This document shows, in pieces, positions 18,829-30,600 of a stretch of 64,000 bases of DNA; position 1 is the stretch's first letter, and each line of letters begins with the position of its first letter. The notes under the pieces are model-generated. The model was not told the DNA's origin. It worked only from the letters and a program-made list of their open reading frames with translations, and ran no database searches. The stretch is from Mermis nigrescens (Eukaryota > Nematoda > Enoplea > Mermithida > Mermithidae). The position numbers and the translations under genes are program-made. The stretch is from assembly GCA_036768485.1 (NCBI GenBank), contig JAVLUZ010000145.1:16700526-16764525 (forward strand), written 5' to 3'.

Positions 18829-19490
18829 AATCTTCACGGGTTTAATAGCGAAGAGAAGTGCTTATAAGCAAATATAAGATTTTTTTGAAAATTGCCCAAA
18901 ATTTGACAACATCAACTTGGTTGTGCATAATTATAAGCGTCTAAAGTTTAAATTTTGTTTATGTATGTAGGTATGTCCCTCACAGCTTCAAGATAAACAT
19001 GGGGGGCAGCTATATGCATAGGTGGACAAAAAAACAAGTTGGGCTTATATGTCAAATTTTCTTTGAATTTCATTGTAATATACCTACAATATATCTCCAT
19101 TTATATTTTGTTTTTTTTTTGGAAATCAAAACCATAGGCTGAATTTCTTCATTTCAGACATATGACCAAAAGCAGCATCAGCACGACTGCAGGTTGGCGG
19201 CTTCAAGGTTCTGGGGGTGCAAAATTTTTTAAAGTCAAATATTGGCTCTAAAAATGGTACTATGGCTAAGTAAACACCATTTTGAGCATTCCTCGTCAAC
19301 CATTGGCATCAAAAAATCAAGAAAAAAGCAAAAAATATCAAAAATTGAAATTTTGGCGGTATTGCTGGGTATTTTTATCTTCATGTTAGGCATTTTGCTT
19401 TCTGGGGGTGCATACCACATGTAGGCGGGGTGGGGGGTAAGCATCCCCAGATGGCCAAATGCATAACAAGAAAATGGAAATAATCAACAA

Positions 19491-19936
19491 CATAGGTGGG
19501 CGGCTCCAAAGGTCTTGGGGGGGGGTGCAAATTTTTTTTAAAGTCAAATATTGGCCTTAAAAATCGTGCTATGGCGAAAAAACACCATTTTTGAATGGTT
19601 CTCGTCGAGCTCTATCGATTGGCATAAAAAAACTCGAAAAAAGCAAAAAAAATTCCAAAAACTGAAATTCTGGGGGAATTGTTGGGTATTTGCCATTTCT
19701 TGTTGGGTACTTGCCTTCTGGGGGATGCATAGCCCAAATCCCCCGCGCCCAGGTAAGCCCAACAATACCCCACAGTTCATTTTTGAAAAATTTTATGTTT
19801 TTTGGATTTTTTGATGCCAATCGATATAGCTCGACGAGGAACGTTCAAAAATGGTGTATTTCATCATAGCACCATTTTTAGGCCAATATTCGACTCTCAA
19901 AAAATTTTGAATTCCCAGAACTTTGGAGCTGCCCAC
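19491..19936. mobile_element. Fold-back pair of family A-like MITEs
   Basis: CATAGGTGGGC at 19491 and GCCCACTTATG near 19936 bound two inverted arms of about 200 bp. Both arms contain TATCGATTGGCAT, ATATTGGCC and the central GCGCCCAGG or its complement. It would form a long hairpin. No convincing target duplication is visible. Confidence 0.6.
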
Positions 19937-20706
19937 TTATGGTGCATGCCCCAAACCCCCCACGCCCAGGAATGATCACCACCACGATTATTGTGTGTAT
20001 TCATAAAAAGCTATTTCTGACGTGAAAATGCGAATTTCGGACCAAAAACGGCAGCAACCCAACACATTTTATTTAGTCCTTATAAAGTTTTCGAAAATTT
20101 CCGATAGCTGAAGGTTGGCTAAGACTTTCAACGTCTTACAAGATTTTGGATTGCTGAATAAAACTATAAGCGTTTAATTATTTTTCTAAGAATTTTGGCC
20201 TGTTTTCATGACTTATAAGCACGATTGGCTCAGCGATGTATACAATTATAGCCTTCCTTGAAAAAAGCCGAGGAGGATGAATAATACACCTTAAATAACC
20301 TTATGAGCATAGGCGTAGCCAGGATTTTTCCGTAGGGTAGGCACATCCAGTTAACATACAAAAAGTCTGCACATACTAAAGGACTACATATGTATAATTG
20401 TGAATGTAACAAATTCATGGCAATTAGCAATGAAAATTTCCTAGAAAACAAAAAAGCTATAAATCTCGAATTGTTTAGTCAATACAGTATTTTATTCCTA
20501 CTAATCGCATATGATGCTCAGTCCAACCGCCCAAAAAATGAATAGTCAATTTTCAGACACTATCGTTAGCTACCTACCTTAGAAATTGAACAAATGTACT
20601 GGCTGTTGCATTGAGTACCATATGGATCACAAATCAAATGACCGCCTAACCAATCAGGGAAACCATCAGGTTGCTACTAGAACAGCTATGTGGATTGGGG
20701 AATTAG

Positions 20707-20877
20707 CAGGCACGTCTGGGGGAATGGGGGGGAGTCCGGTCCGGACCCATCAAAATTCAGAAGAATCGGAAAAATAGGACCTTTTAAACTTTTTGTGCTA
20801 TTTTTGGTCTTTATGGGCTTTGTCCCCCCAAAATTGGTGTTAGTCCCCCCAAAATAGGAAGACCAGCTACGTGCCTG
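20707..20877. mobile_element. hAT-like MITE, family C
   Basis: Runs from CAGGCACGTCTGGG to CAGCTACGTGCCTG. The flanks GGAATTAG and GGGATTGG agree at 6 of 8 bases. Confidence 0.7.
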
Positions 20878-21343
20878 GGGATTGGCCCCCAAAATTCTGG
20901 AAGTACCAGTATTTTTTACAGGGATCCTTCAAACAAAAATAGAAAGTACTTAAAGCTCATCTGAATCACCGCCGGAATAGATTTTAGCACATTTTTGAAT
21001 AAGCCTAAAATTTTTGGGCGCTTTGTGCCTATTCATATATGTACAGGGTGGTTAATAACCTTTTGCTGGGGGGTCAGTGCTATAACCATAGAACATTTGA
21101 TCAAACCAAATGTACCATTGGATAGAGAATTTAAAACGGAATTTATTGATGCCAAATTAAAAATCAGTGTGCCTAGGACCGGCAAGAGAAATAGTTTTTA
21201 AACGATCGGGGTATGAACACAATTAATAAATGTCGATTTCCGATACTTATCAAAATAATTTTCACGTTTCTGTATGAAGTTTTATATCTATACCAATTAG
21301 GTCCTATTTTCGGCCTGAAAAATATTTGGTCGTTGGTCAGACT

Positions 21344-21589
21344 CACACCTGGGCGTGGGGGGGGTTTGGGGGGTATGCATCCCCCAGAAATCAAAATACA
21401 CCCCCAGAATTCGATTTTTGGAAATTTTTTTCGTTTTTTGGCGCAATTTTTTGATGCCAATGGATAGTGCTTGATGAGAAACGTCGAAAAATTGTGTTTT
21501 TGTCGCCATACCACCATTTTTAAGACCATTTTTTGACCTTCGAAAAATCTTGCACCCCTCCCCCAGAATTTTCTTGCTGCCCACGTATG
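21344..21589. mobile_element. hAT-like MITE, family A, in left arm of family F
   Basis: Runs from CACACCTGGGCG to GCCCACGTATG with the perfect 8-bp duplication GTCAGACT. Confidence 0.9.
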
Positions 21590-22021
21590 GTCAGACTGTT
21601 TTTGTTCACGACAAGGCGCCTTGCATGCGAGCTAATGCAACCCAAGATTTCTTAAAACAATCAAACGTCCAATTTTAAGGGTAACGATATTTAGCCCGGA
21701 AATTCACTCAACTTAAATGCCGCCGAAACCATTGGGCCATTCATAAAGATGAAGTCGAGGCGCAAATACTTGCTAAAATCTGACTGGTCGATAATCATAT
21801 GAAATTTTGCACAGAAAGGAGGGCAATATTTGGAAAAGTCTTGAAAATCGACGTAGTCTGTTTATTGGTATGTGTTCATACCCAGATCAGTTTGAAAGCT
21901 GTTTTTTCGCACAAGTGATAGGCATACTGATCATTAATCTGGTATTCATAAATTCCGTTTCACATTATCTATCTAATGGTATATTTGGTTCAATCCCAAG
22001 CCCTGTAGTTATAGCGCTGAC

Positions 22022-22285
22022 CACACCTGGGCGTGGGTTTGGGGGGGTATGCACCCCCCAGAAACCAAAATACCCCCCCCCAGAAATCAAAATACCCCCC
22101 CAGAATTCAATTTTTGAAAATTTTTTTCGTTTTTTTCGCAATTTTTTGATGCCAATGGATAGTGCTTGATGAGAAACGTCGAAAAATGGTGTTTTTATCG
22201 CCATACCACCATTTTTAAGGCCATTTTTCGACCTTCAAAAAAATCTTGCACCCCCCCCCCAGAATTTTCTTGCTGCCCACGTATG
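22022..22285. mobile_element. hAT-like MITE, family A, in right arm of family F
   Basis: Runs from CACACCTGGGCG to GCCCACGTATG with the perfect 8-bp duplication GCGCTGAC. It is very close in sequence to the copy at 21344-21589 and in the same orientation, so it is an independent insertion rather than part of the host inverted repeat. Confidence 0.9.
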
Positions 22286-22529
22286 GCGCTGACCCCCTAG
22301 CAAAAGGTTGTTAAGCACCCGGTACATACAGCATATTTTTTATTATAATTTAAAAAAAGTTAAACTTTAAATTTTCTGAGTGAGTAGATCTCACCGTGAA
22401 AAGCTGAAAAACACCATCATTTTTGCCAAGTAACTTAACAAAATGCAAATTTATTTAAGACGCCTCGTTATTGGCTTTAAAATCATGAAATCATCAAGAA
22501 CAGCATTGATATCAATCTTTATCTCTGTG

Positions 22530-23330
22530 AATATTGATCATCGCAAGTCCAAATTTTTGTGTACTATGATGTAGCACAATAGCGATTTTAGTGTGGTAAC
22601 AGGGTTTTCGATCTTCGATAGTGTATTGTAGCATATTTCTGGGTTTCTGACGCCAAAAATTACTAAGAATTGTCTCAAAATGGCGCAAAGCGCCGAAAAA
22701 TTTAACATTTTTCCATTATGGTACGGTAGCGATATTATTGTGGTAAAAACCGAGTTGTCCGACTTTTGGTAGTGTATTTTACCTAATTTCTGGGTCTCTA
22801 AGGGCAAAAATCAATAAGAATTGTTTTAAAACGGCGCGAAGCTTCGAAAAATTTGACAGTTTTTCATTTTAAATGCAAATTTTGCCATTTTAAAGATATG
22901 TAGGACAAACAATTACTCATTTCGGCGCGGAGCGCCTAAAATTTGTGGGAATTTTACACCTTTTTACAGTTTTTGTCTTCCCAAAAATCTTTGTACATTT
23001 CGTACACACAAATTTTTGGGTACTATAATATGGTACAGTAGCGATTTTAGTGTGGTAAAAAGAGTTGTTCGACTTTTGGTAGTATAATTCAGCTAATTTC
23101 TGGGTCTCTAAAAGGAAAAATCACTGAGAATTGTTTTAAAACGGCGCGAATCGCCGAAAAATTTGACATTCTTCCATTCTAAATGCAAATTCTGCCATTT
23201 TAAAGATATGTAGGACAAACAATTACTCATTTCGGCGCAAAGCGCCTAAAATTTCTGGGAATTACACCTTTTTACAGTTTTTGTCGTCTCAAAAATCTTT
23301 TTGGGCTGGGGGGTCTGGGTTGGCGCGCTC
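22530..23330. repeat. Repeat rich in the GGCGC-GAA-GCGCC hairpin (family J-like)
   Basis: At least five hairpin motifs occur, each followed by an A/T run (for example 22682, 22832, 22924, 23233). The block with TTTGGTAGTGTATT and CTAATTTCTGGGT is repeated about 460 bp apart. Similar blocks are at 37400-37826 and 44672-45335. No coding potential. Confidence 0.6.
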
Positions 23331-23639
23331 AAGCGCCCCAGCGGGGTCCGGGTCAGAGCCGCGGAAAATTTCGCCAAATTAAGCACTGAAATATTGAATT
23401 TCAATGTAAAAATTTTCATAAAATCGTCCGAATCATGGTCCTTAATTCAATTGATAAGTAGATAAAATAGACTGGCGCGCAGCGCGGAAATTTTCTGATA
23501 TTTTCATGCCAGAATGACTCTTCTTAACACGCATGAGGTGCGAATATTTTGTAGACTTGTCTTGTTCCCAGTGCTAAGACAGCTTTTAAAAACGCAATCT
23601 GCACAAAGCGAACGAATCTTCTCCATACTTTTGAATTTC

Positions 23640-24085
23640 TCGTGACTAGAAATGTTTGCAAAAAGGTACTTAATCTTCTCATGGCGACAAACGCTTTATT
23701 CTTTGTTATTATATTTTTTATATTTTATTTTCTTTGTCTTCACATATGTCTATGTCTTCTGTATCAAATTATCAACGGCTTTCCTTATCAACTTACTTTA
23801 GCAGTTGTCCATTGCAAATATGCTCACCTCAATAACTTTTCCTAAAGATATTCAAAAATTTGGAACAAGTTACCTGATCATGTCGTCGCTTCTCCTAACG
23901 TTGGTTCGTTCAAAAAATAGTTGCTAAATATTGACTTTACAATTTTATTGTTGATGCATATCTGCTTGTATCACACTCCGTGATCTGTATGTCCTTTTGT
24001 TCTGTCACTCTTTTATCATGTATTTATGTTTTACCAAATTTACTGTATTTTTCTGAACAATAGATCTTTTTTTGTTTTGTCTCCC
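23640..24085 (+). pseudogene. LINE 3' fragment (C-terminus and 3' UTR)
   Basis: Frame fragments LCLHICLCLLYQIINGFPYQ and IWNKLPDHVVASPNVGSFKK match the C-terminal part of the LINE at 60963-60730. They are followed by the same 3' UTR words (ATCTGTATGTCCTTTTGTTC). Stops between the fragments show it is dead. Confidence 0.8.
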
Positions 24086-25199
24086 TCTTGTTGCCATTAA
24101 GTTAAAATAATAGCGAAAACTAGAATAAATCGGCGCGAAGTGCCGAATTTTTTGGTTTATTCACAACAAAATCGTCGCAGGACAGCGTTACGCAACCGCA
24201 TAGCTCCATTTCTGAGAATTCGAAATTTTCCTTAGAGGGGAATTCCCCCTTTTCCCCCTGGTTACGCCCCTGCTTTTGGGGACTATCTTTGTACATAGAT
24301 GTACAAACGAACCTTGTACAAAAAAACACTGCTTCCAGTGCATAATAAAAATTTTTTCCTTCAAAAACGTAAAAAATTTAAATGAGAAAATGAATTTTTC
24401 GATTGCATAAATCGTGTAGGAGGATTTGAAAAGCCCTGAAAACACGTTATTTAGAGGCCCCCGTCCGTTTTCATGAGTCTTCAGACGGAAAAATTCTTTT
24501 TTGGATTCCCCCTTGCAAAAATCCTGGCTACGCCTATGATCTGAGGCATGGACACCACCGCTACTAGCAATCGTTTCATTCTCATCGCCATTTATCGAAT
24601 ATGGTGGATTACTTGAGCTAGACTCTGAGGAGGCATGCCTGGCTCTAATGGGCTGATTAAAAAATCAAATAAAGTCGCCTGGCGTTTCATGGTGATACAG
24701 CACTACAAGAAACGAATCGACGCCGCCAAGCAAGACAGGCGAGGCAACAACTCTAAGACGATATTAACACTTACAGTAACAGAACACAAAGTTGTAATAG
24801 TTCATAGTCAGTAAAGCTGTGGCCAAACATATTCGAAATTTTTCTAAGGTAGGCACGCGCCTCAAGTGCCTCCACGTAGCTACGCTCATGCTTATGAGGA
24901 GACTGGCAGGTGCACCACTTGCTTTAGCAATATTTTCTGCATCACTGGAGTTGCTTAGCAGAGTAACTAGTACGCTTGTGAAAATTTCAATAGACTCAAT
25001 TTATTTAATTGACTTAATTTTAATTCAATTTTATTAAATTTCCGTTTAACCATTTTTGTGGCCTTACGCATGCGGATATTGAATTCAAGAGAAAACCATA
25101 AAGTTAAAGTAATCAGACTCTGTACCTACAAGAATTTGACTTCATTCCAAATCATTTCTGGTCAGTCTGATAAAACGTCACTGTAAATCCGTAGATATA
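24086..25199. other. Intergenic repeat remnants
   Basis: Begins with a GGCGCGAAGTGCC hairpin (24131). It holds a TTTGTACA-rich piece of family J at 24280-24330 and ends one element with ATCCTGGCTACGCCTATG near 24538. The rest, to 25.2 kb, shows nothing I can name. Confidence 0.5.
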
Positions 25200-26110
25200 T
25201 TTAAAACTTATCTTGCTCTTCTGCTTGTCAGTGCTTGCAAGCAGAAACAAGCAAAAAAGTTGTCTTGCGATAATGCATACTATGACCTATAAGTTTGCTT
25301 ATTCATGCTTGTAAGCAACGAGAAAAATCTTTAAAAAATCAATTTTTGGAGAACTGTTGAGTATTTACACTTTCGTGTTGGGTATTTGGCCTTCTGGGGT
25401 GCATACCTACACCAAACCCACACACCCAGGTTAGCAAGGCCGGCCTCGTGAGTCAGCCGGCCTGTTTCGCTCAGTAATCGAGCTTCTTGAAGGACAAATT
25501 CCCTAAAAAAGTATTACAATGACTAATGACTTGTAGATTAAAGTTGATTCACATTTTTATGCTCTTTTGCGAAAAGATATTTTCAATCATCTTCAATTTT
25601 TTTGTCATTTTTTCATCTTTTCAGTGACTTTCATTATACTGATAATATTACCGTTTTTACAGCATGACGTGCCTAGGTAGGTACATATATGTATCTTATA
25701 AGACAGCTTGTATTATCTTATAAATGAATCGTGTCTTGCTTGTCATGTCACAAGCACACTTAAGCAATCATGCAAGTCATCTTGCAATAAGGCATACACG
25801 AACGTAATTTGCTTGCTCATGCTTGTCTGTAATACGCAGACGTAACTTTCTTACAAGACGGCTTTTTGCCTACGCTGTCCTACAATCCTGCTTGTCTTTA
25901 ATTCTTGTCCTGCTTATGACTGCGTTTAAGCAAAAAGCAAAGGCTGGCAGGAATGTAAAATAGTATATGCCATAAGAATTTTATGTATTGTAAGACTGCT
26001 TGCAAGCAGTAACGTTTTCTTATAAAATCTTGCAACAACATAAGCATCCGGAGGAAGAAAAATAAGATTTCTAAGAATCTTATAAGAATTCACCCGCTAC
26101 TTGTCAAGAT
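25200..26110. repeat. Second tract dense in CTTGCAAG / CTTATAAG palindromes
   Basis: About 900 bp with repeated GCTTGCAAGC, ATCTTATAAG, CTTACAAG and CTTGTC words. A truncated family A MITE (about 25340-25430) interrupts it. Its composition matches 10130-10480. Confidence 0.6.
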
Positions 26111-26769
26111 GTAATAAGCAACATAACATGGGTTAACATAAAAGCAGCGTTTTTTAACAATTTTCTACATGAAAATTATGGAAACATTCGGTAATTAGCA
26201 CGGCTTCGTCTGGTTTTCGGATTGCTAGCAAATTTTACTTTAGTCGTCCTTTAGCAATATGTATGTACATACATATTTACAAAACTTTTAGTAAGCTCTT
26301 TCTACAGACTAAGGTAATAAAAATTTGAATTTTTGAAACGAAAATTATGCCTGCCTAAAGTGACACTGTAAATAATCGAACGATCTATGTATGGTATACG
26401 CACGCGTTGTATTGTACATACATATACAAGTAAATTCTATAGGTCACTTTTTTAAACTGATAGTCTTCATATAAGCTTTCCATTTCATTTCAAGATAGCT
26501 CTTCAGCTTGTCCCGTCCACGCCGGCCATGCTGCGATCCCACTCGTATGCGGCCAAATATGTCCGATCCGTGACTTGGGAGGGGAAGTGTGACAAAGTCA
26601 TGAAAAATTAGTCAAAAGCCTACAGTCAATTATCGAAAATTTGACGATTCTACAGATGAAAAGCTTTTCAAGCGGGGTAGATTTTAAAAACCACAAGACC
26701 AGGTTTGCTCCTAAGATGAATATATGGTGCACAAAAGATCACTATAGCTCTGAATGTACCGTCCTTGAC

Positions 26770-27434
26770 CATAGATACACAGCGTGGCCGATCTGAGGGG
26801 TCAGCCGGTCTAGGGTCCAGAATTGAGCTATTCTTCGGCCAAAATGACCTCAAAAAAGGTATACGCGCTAAAATATTGTTAAAAATACGCAATTACAGTT
26901 TCTGGTCTATTTAAGGTACTTTTTAACCCTCCTACGGCCAACATAAAAAAATCGTCTCTAGGCCAACACAGTGAACTTATTTAGGTGATGTGCATTGGCA
27001 TAATACAATGCCCAGAACATTGCCCACTCGTTGTTCATTGATAAACAGAATTTTGAAGAATTTTCAATGAAACAGGAATCCATACTGTGAGATCTACAGT
27101 AAACGTCCAAAGCACTAAATCAGAATGTAACCTACTTTTAAACATTGCAATTTTGAACTTGTATCGAGAAATACTAAAAATTTACACTTAAGTACATTTT
27201 TAATTGCAGTTTTTTTGCAAAGAAATGTGTAGATAGTGGTAGATAACAGATAGGAAAAATTTTACTAAATGAATCGCGCTTTTGGTTCCAAAATCTACTA
27301 AAAGGCATGCAAGGGTTGAAAAAATTCAATTTTCATCTATTTTTGGCCTTCATTTTGCCTAATTTTCCTTAATAATTTCCCGTTTTTCCATTCTGGAGGT
27401 ACAACCCTAAACCCTTCCCCCATGTGCATGTCTG
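26770..27434. mobile_element. hAT-like MITE, family D, with an inner CCCTCCTA element
   Basis: Runs from CATAGATACACAGCG to CATGTGCATGTCTG with the perfect 8-bp duplication TCCTTGAC. Inside, TTAACCCTCCTACGG at 26923 begins sequence related to the element at 33003-33445. It lies just downstream of PFDN5. Confidence 0.8.
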
Positions 27435-27592
27435 TCCTTGACTATAACTGCACCGGATGCAAGTGACATAACAACAACGAACAATGCAAAACAGATTTTT
27501 TTATATAACTGCATGATCAGGCGAACACAAAACAAGTAAAACACATAAGAAACGAACAATCACAAATCAATAAACATAAGTGTGTATATGCA

Positions 27593-27598
27593 TTTAAT
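27593..27598 (-). promoter_or_regulatory. Possible polyadenylation signal of PFDN5 (ATTAAA)
   Basis: On the minus strand ATTAAA lies about 20 bases after the PFDN5 stop codon. No AATAAA is nearer. Placement is plausible but unproven. Confidence 0.35.
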
Positions 27599-27617
27599 CT
27601 GCGAAAATAAATGAAAT

Positions 27618-30600
27618 TTAATCAGGCGGTTGATTTTGAAGCGATTTTTCATTTATCCTTTGTTGCGCTTGCAGAGCCTCTTGGACTTTTGTTTGAAGAA
27701 TTTCTACCATAACTAAAAGAAAAAATTAAGTTCGACAACATAAAAATATTTGTTAAAGAATAATAAACACTTAGACAATTCATTGATTTGCGGAAACGGT
27801 ATTGTAAAACGTGAAAGCTGCTAGCATATCATTTTGACTTCAGAAAAAGCACAAAAATTCCATCAAAATGAAGCATCTATACAATATTAGAAATGTGTCT
27901 CTTCTTTTAGTAAATATCAAGAACTACTATGTAAGCACAAAATGATTCAATAATGACAAGATCTTAAATATTTTTTAATTACCATGTTTACAAAACAATA
28001 TTTTAAACGTAAGTAGGCATGGTCGTGTGTCATTTCTGCTGTCAATCACTCACAAATGAAAACTTAGAAAAACATCAGGGGAGTACGCAGAATTTTTTTA
28101 GAGGAGGGAAGGGGCGGTCTAAAGATTGGTGAACCAATATTTCGGGATATGTTCGGCGGTACACAAAATAAAGTGCATTTGCTGACGTTTTCGAAAATGT
28201 TCAATCAATGAAGCTCATTGAATTTGAATTTTTCGAAATTATAAAATATACTGAGTATGCTGTGAAAAATGATCTTTTTTGGTTCGCACGAGAAAAATGA
28301 TGAGAAATAACGTTCCTATGGCGCGAAGCGCCGAATTTTTTGAAATTTTTCCGATAAAAAAAATGCCAATTTAAATTATCTTCTATGCGTTAACATGATT
28401 TTCAAAAAAAAAATTGGGTCTAAGGGGTCGGCCGCCCCCCCATAGGTGGGCAGCACGGAAATTCTGGGGAGGGAAGGGGGGTGAAAAAATTTTCAAAGGT
28501 AAAAAAATGGTCTTAAAAGTGGTCGTAGGGCGAAAAAACAGACATTTTTCGACGTTTTCGTCAGTGCGTTTTAGCTAATTTCTGGATCTCTGAGGGCAAA
28601 AATCACTAAGAATCGGCTCAAAATGGCGCGAAGCGCGAAAAATTCGACATTTTGACTTTCTGAAATGCAATTTCTGGCATTAAAAGATCTATAGAGGCAC
28701 AGTAATTTCAATTTCTGGCGGGAGTGCATACTTTCCAATTTCTAGACCTCTTGCAACCCTCCCCTCCCCAAAAATCTTTGCCCATGTGTGCCGCTCCCAA
28801 ATCCTTGCCCGGCGTGACGCCCATGCAAATCATAAAAAGTATTACTTGAGTTACAAAACATACTTTTTAAATTGAAAAGAATAATTAAAAGAATGAAAAA
28901 TCATTGTTAGTCTAGGTTGACATGTTTATTATCGAATACAAACAACTTACGTAACAGAATATTTAGATACATTGTACGATTTTCAATCCCGTTTTTGACA
29001 CAAATTAAAGTCGAAAATAAATCTTTTTAAAAGTTACAGTGCCCACTGCATTCAAATTAGACAAACAGAAGATGGAAGATAGGGAAGCTTAAGCGGTGAA
29101 TGAATAATTCAGAGCTAATCTTATGTCGAAAAATAGAGATCTACAACACATGTATGTATCACATATGCTGCACTCTGGAGTATTCGGGGGAATAGATACC
29201 CAGAATGTTTAAATTGATTGAAAGCGACTATTTAAAAAGATATGATCGATTCAAGCAACTAGCATATACATATGAGCGAGTTTGTTTTTTAGCCTCAGGA
29301 ATGCAATGTTGAACTTCTTTATTTTTTACAATAAGTGACAAACAGAAGATTCGCACAAGCAACAAATTCGTCACTACAATTGTTTGCGTTCTAAGCCAGA
29401 GAGGCAGTGGCGGATCCAGTATTTTCTGACAGAAAGCGGAATCTCAACTTGTTCTAAAACTGTCAAAAAAGTCCTCAAAATCTCTTAATTGTTTGCCAAA
29501 TACCGGTGTTCCCGGTTTCGATAAAATCATTTCTAATGCAAATTTTTTTCGAAAATTCAGAAAAATGAAGATTTTTATTGTAAATACCGAAATAGGTTAG
29601 TTTAAGTTAGTTTGAAGCAAGACCCGGCGCCAAGCACCGAAAAATTCAGGAAATACACTTCAAGGCAAATTAAAGTTATCGTAGCCCTGACATATCTTAC
29701 GCTAGTGAAATAACAATGCTACAACGGGAAATTCTTCGAAACTTTGTTTCAAAATGGGAAACCACTGTTTATACTCGTATTTTATTACTCGCAAAATCAG
29801 TGTAAGAGGAACAAACTTTTCGCTGAGTTAGATACCTACATTTACGGCGCAAAAATAAGCCTCTTAGACTGCCATGAAAAATAGAAATAGTTTCATTAAC
29901 AATTACTACTACGCCTGAAGCCGATGTGCCGAAAAATCTGTAAAATTATGACAGATGATGACCAAAAATCGTTACAAAAGTCATATCCGGCACGATGTCG
30001 CCAACAATCTTGGCCCTCAAAAATGAAGGGCGAGAAAATCGGATCCCACGATCACTTGTACTATAAATAATTTATCTCAAGTCCAGTTTCCATGCTGTAA
30101 ATTTGTATTTACTAGCAAAGAAAACTACTCCGATGGAACAAGAAGGACGAATATACTGGGAATAGCGGATAATTGAAGGCATAAAAGGAGGGGACTAGGA
30201 AAAAGGTCTGCTTCACATACTTTTATGCATAAATTTTACGAACTTTCACCGACAGCAAGAGGACAGATTACGATAATCATATGCATACATGTACACGGTC
30301 AAAAGCTCTAGGGGCGGGGTAAACCGAGTCACCTGGGGAAGGGGGCGGGTTTATGAGTAATTTTTCACATATTTAATATCAAATTTTTGTACATAATTCG
30401 TCGTATTTTATTTTCGATGACAATTCATGGTTAAATCTGCAGGAAAGCAATAACAATAAGGGCAATGAAATAACCTTGAAAATAATGGAAGACATGTGTC
30501 TGAATGAACGATTTGAACAGTCTATTGCTCGAAAAATAGGTACATGTACTTGAAATTACACTCTTAGCCGTCATTTGACGCTTTTTCATAGTTCAAGCGA

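Larger units (their letters stand above)
18829..21036. other. Intergenic stretch of degraded MITE copies
   Basis: Contains family A-like sequence at about 19178-19430 and the fold-back pair at 19491-19936. A left end with GGCGTAGCCAGGATTTTT lies near 20308, and a family C copy at 20707-20877. No coding exon recognised. Confidence 0.6.
21037..22326. mobile_element. Long-inverted-repeat element (family F) with two MITEs inside
   Basis: ATGTACAGGGTGGTTAA at the left and its imperfect complement TTAAGCACCCGGTACAT at the right start arms that can be followed for well over 100 bp (for example AACCTTTTGCTGGGGGGTCA on one side, its complement on the other). Each arm has received a family A copy. A second copy of the element occupies about 32425-33830. 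The middle has no transposase frame. Confidence 0.75.
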
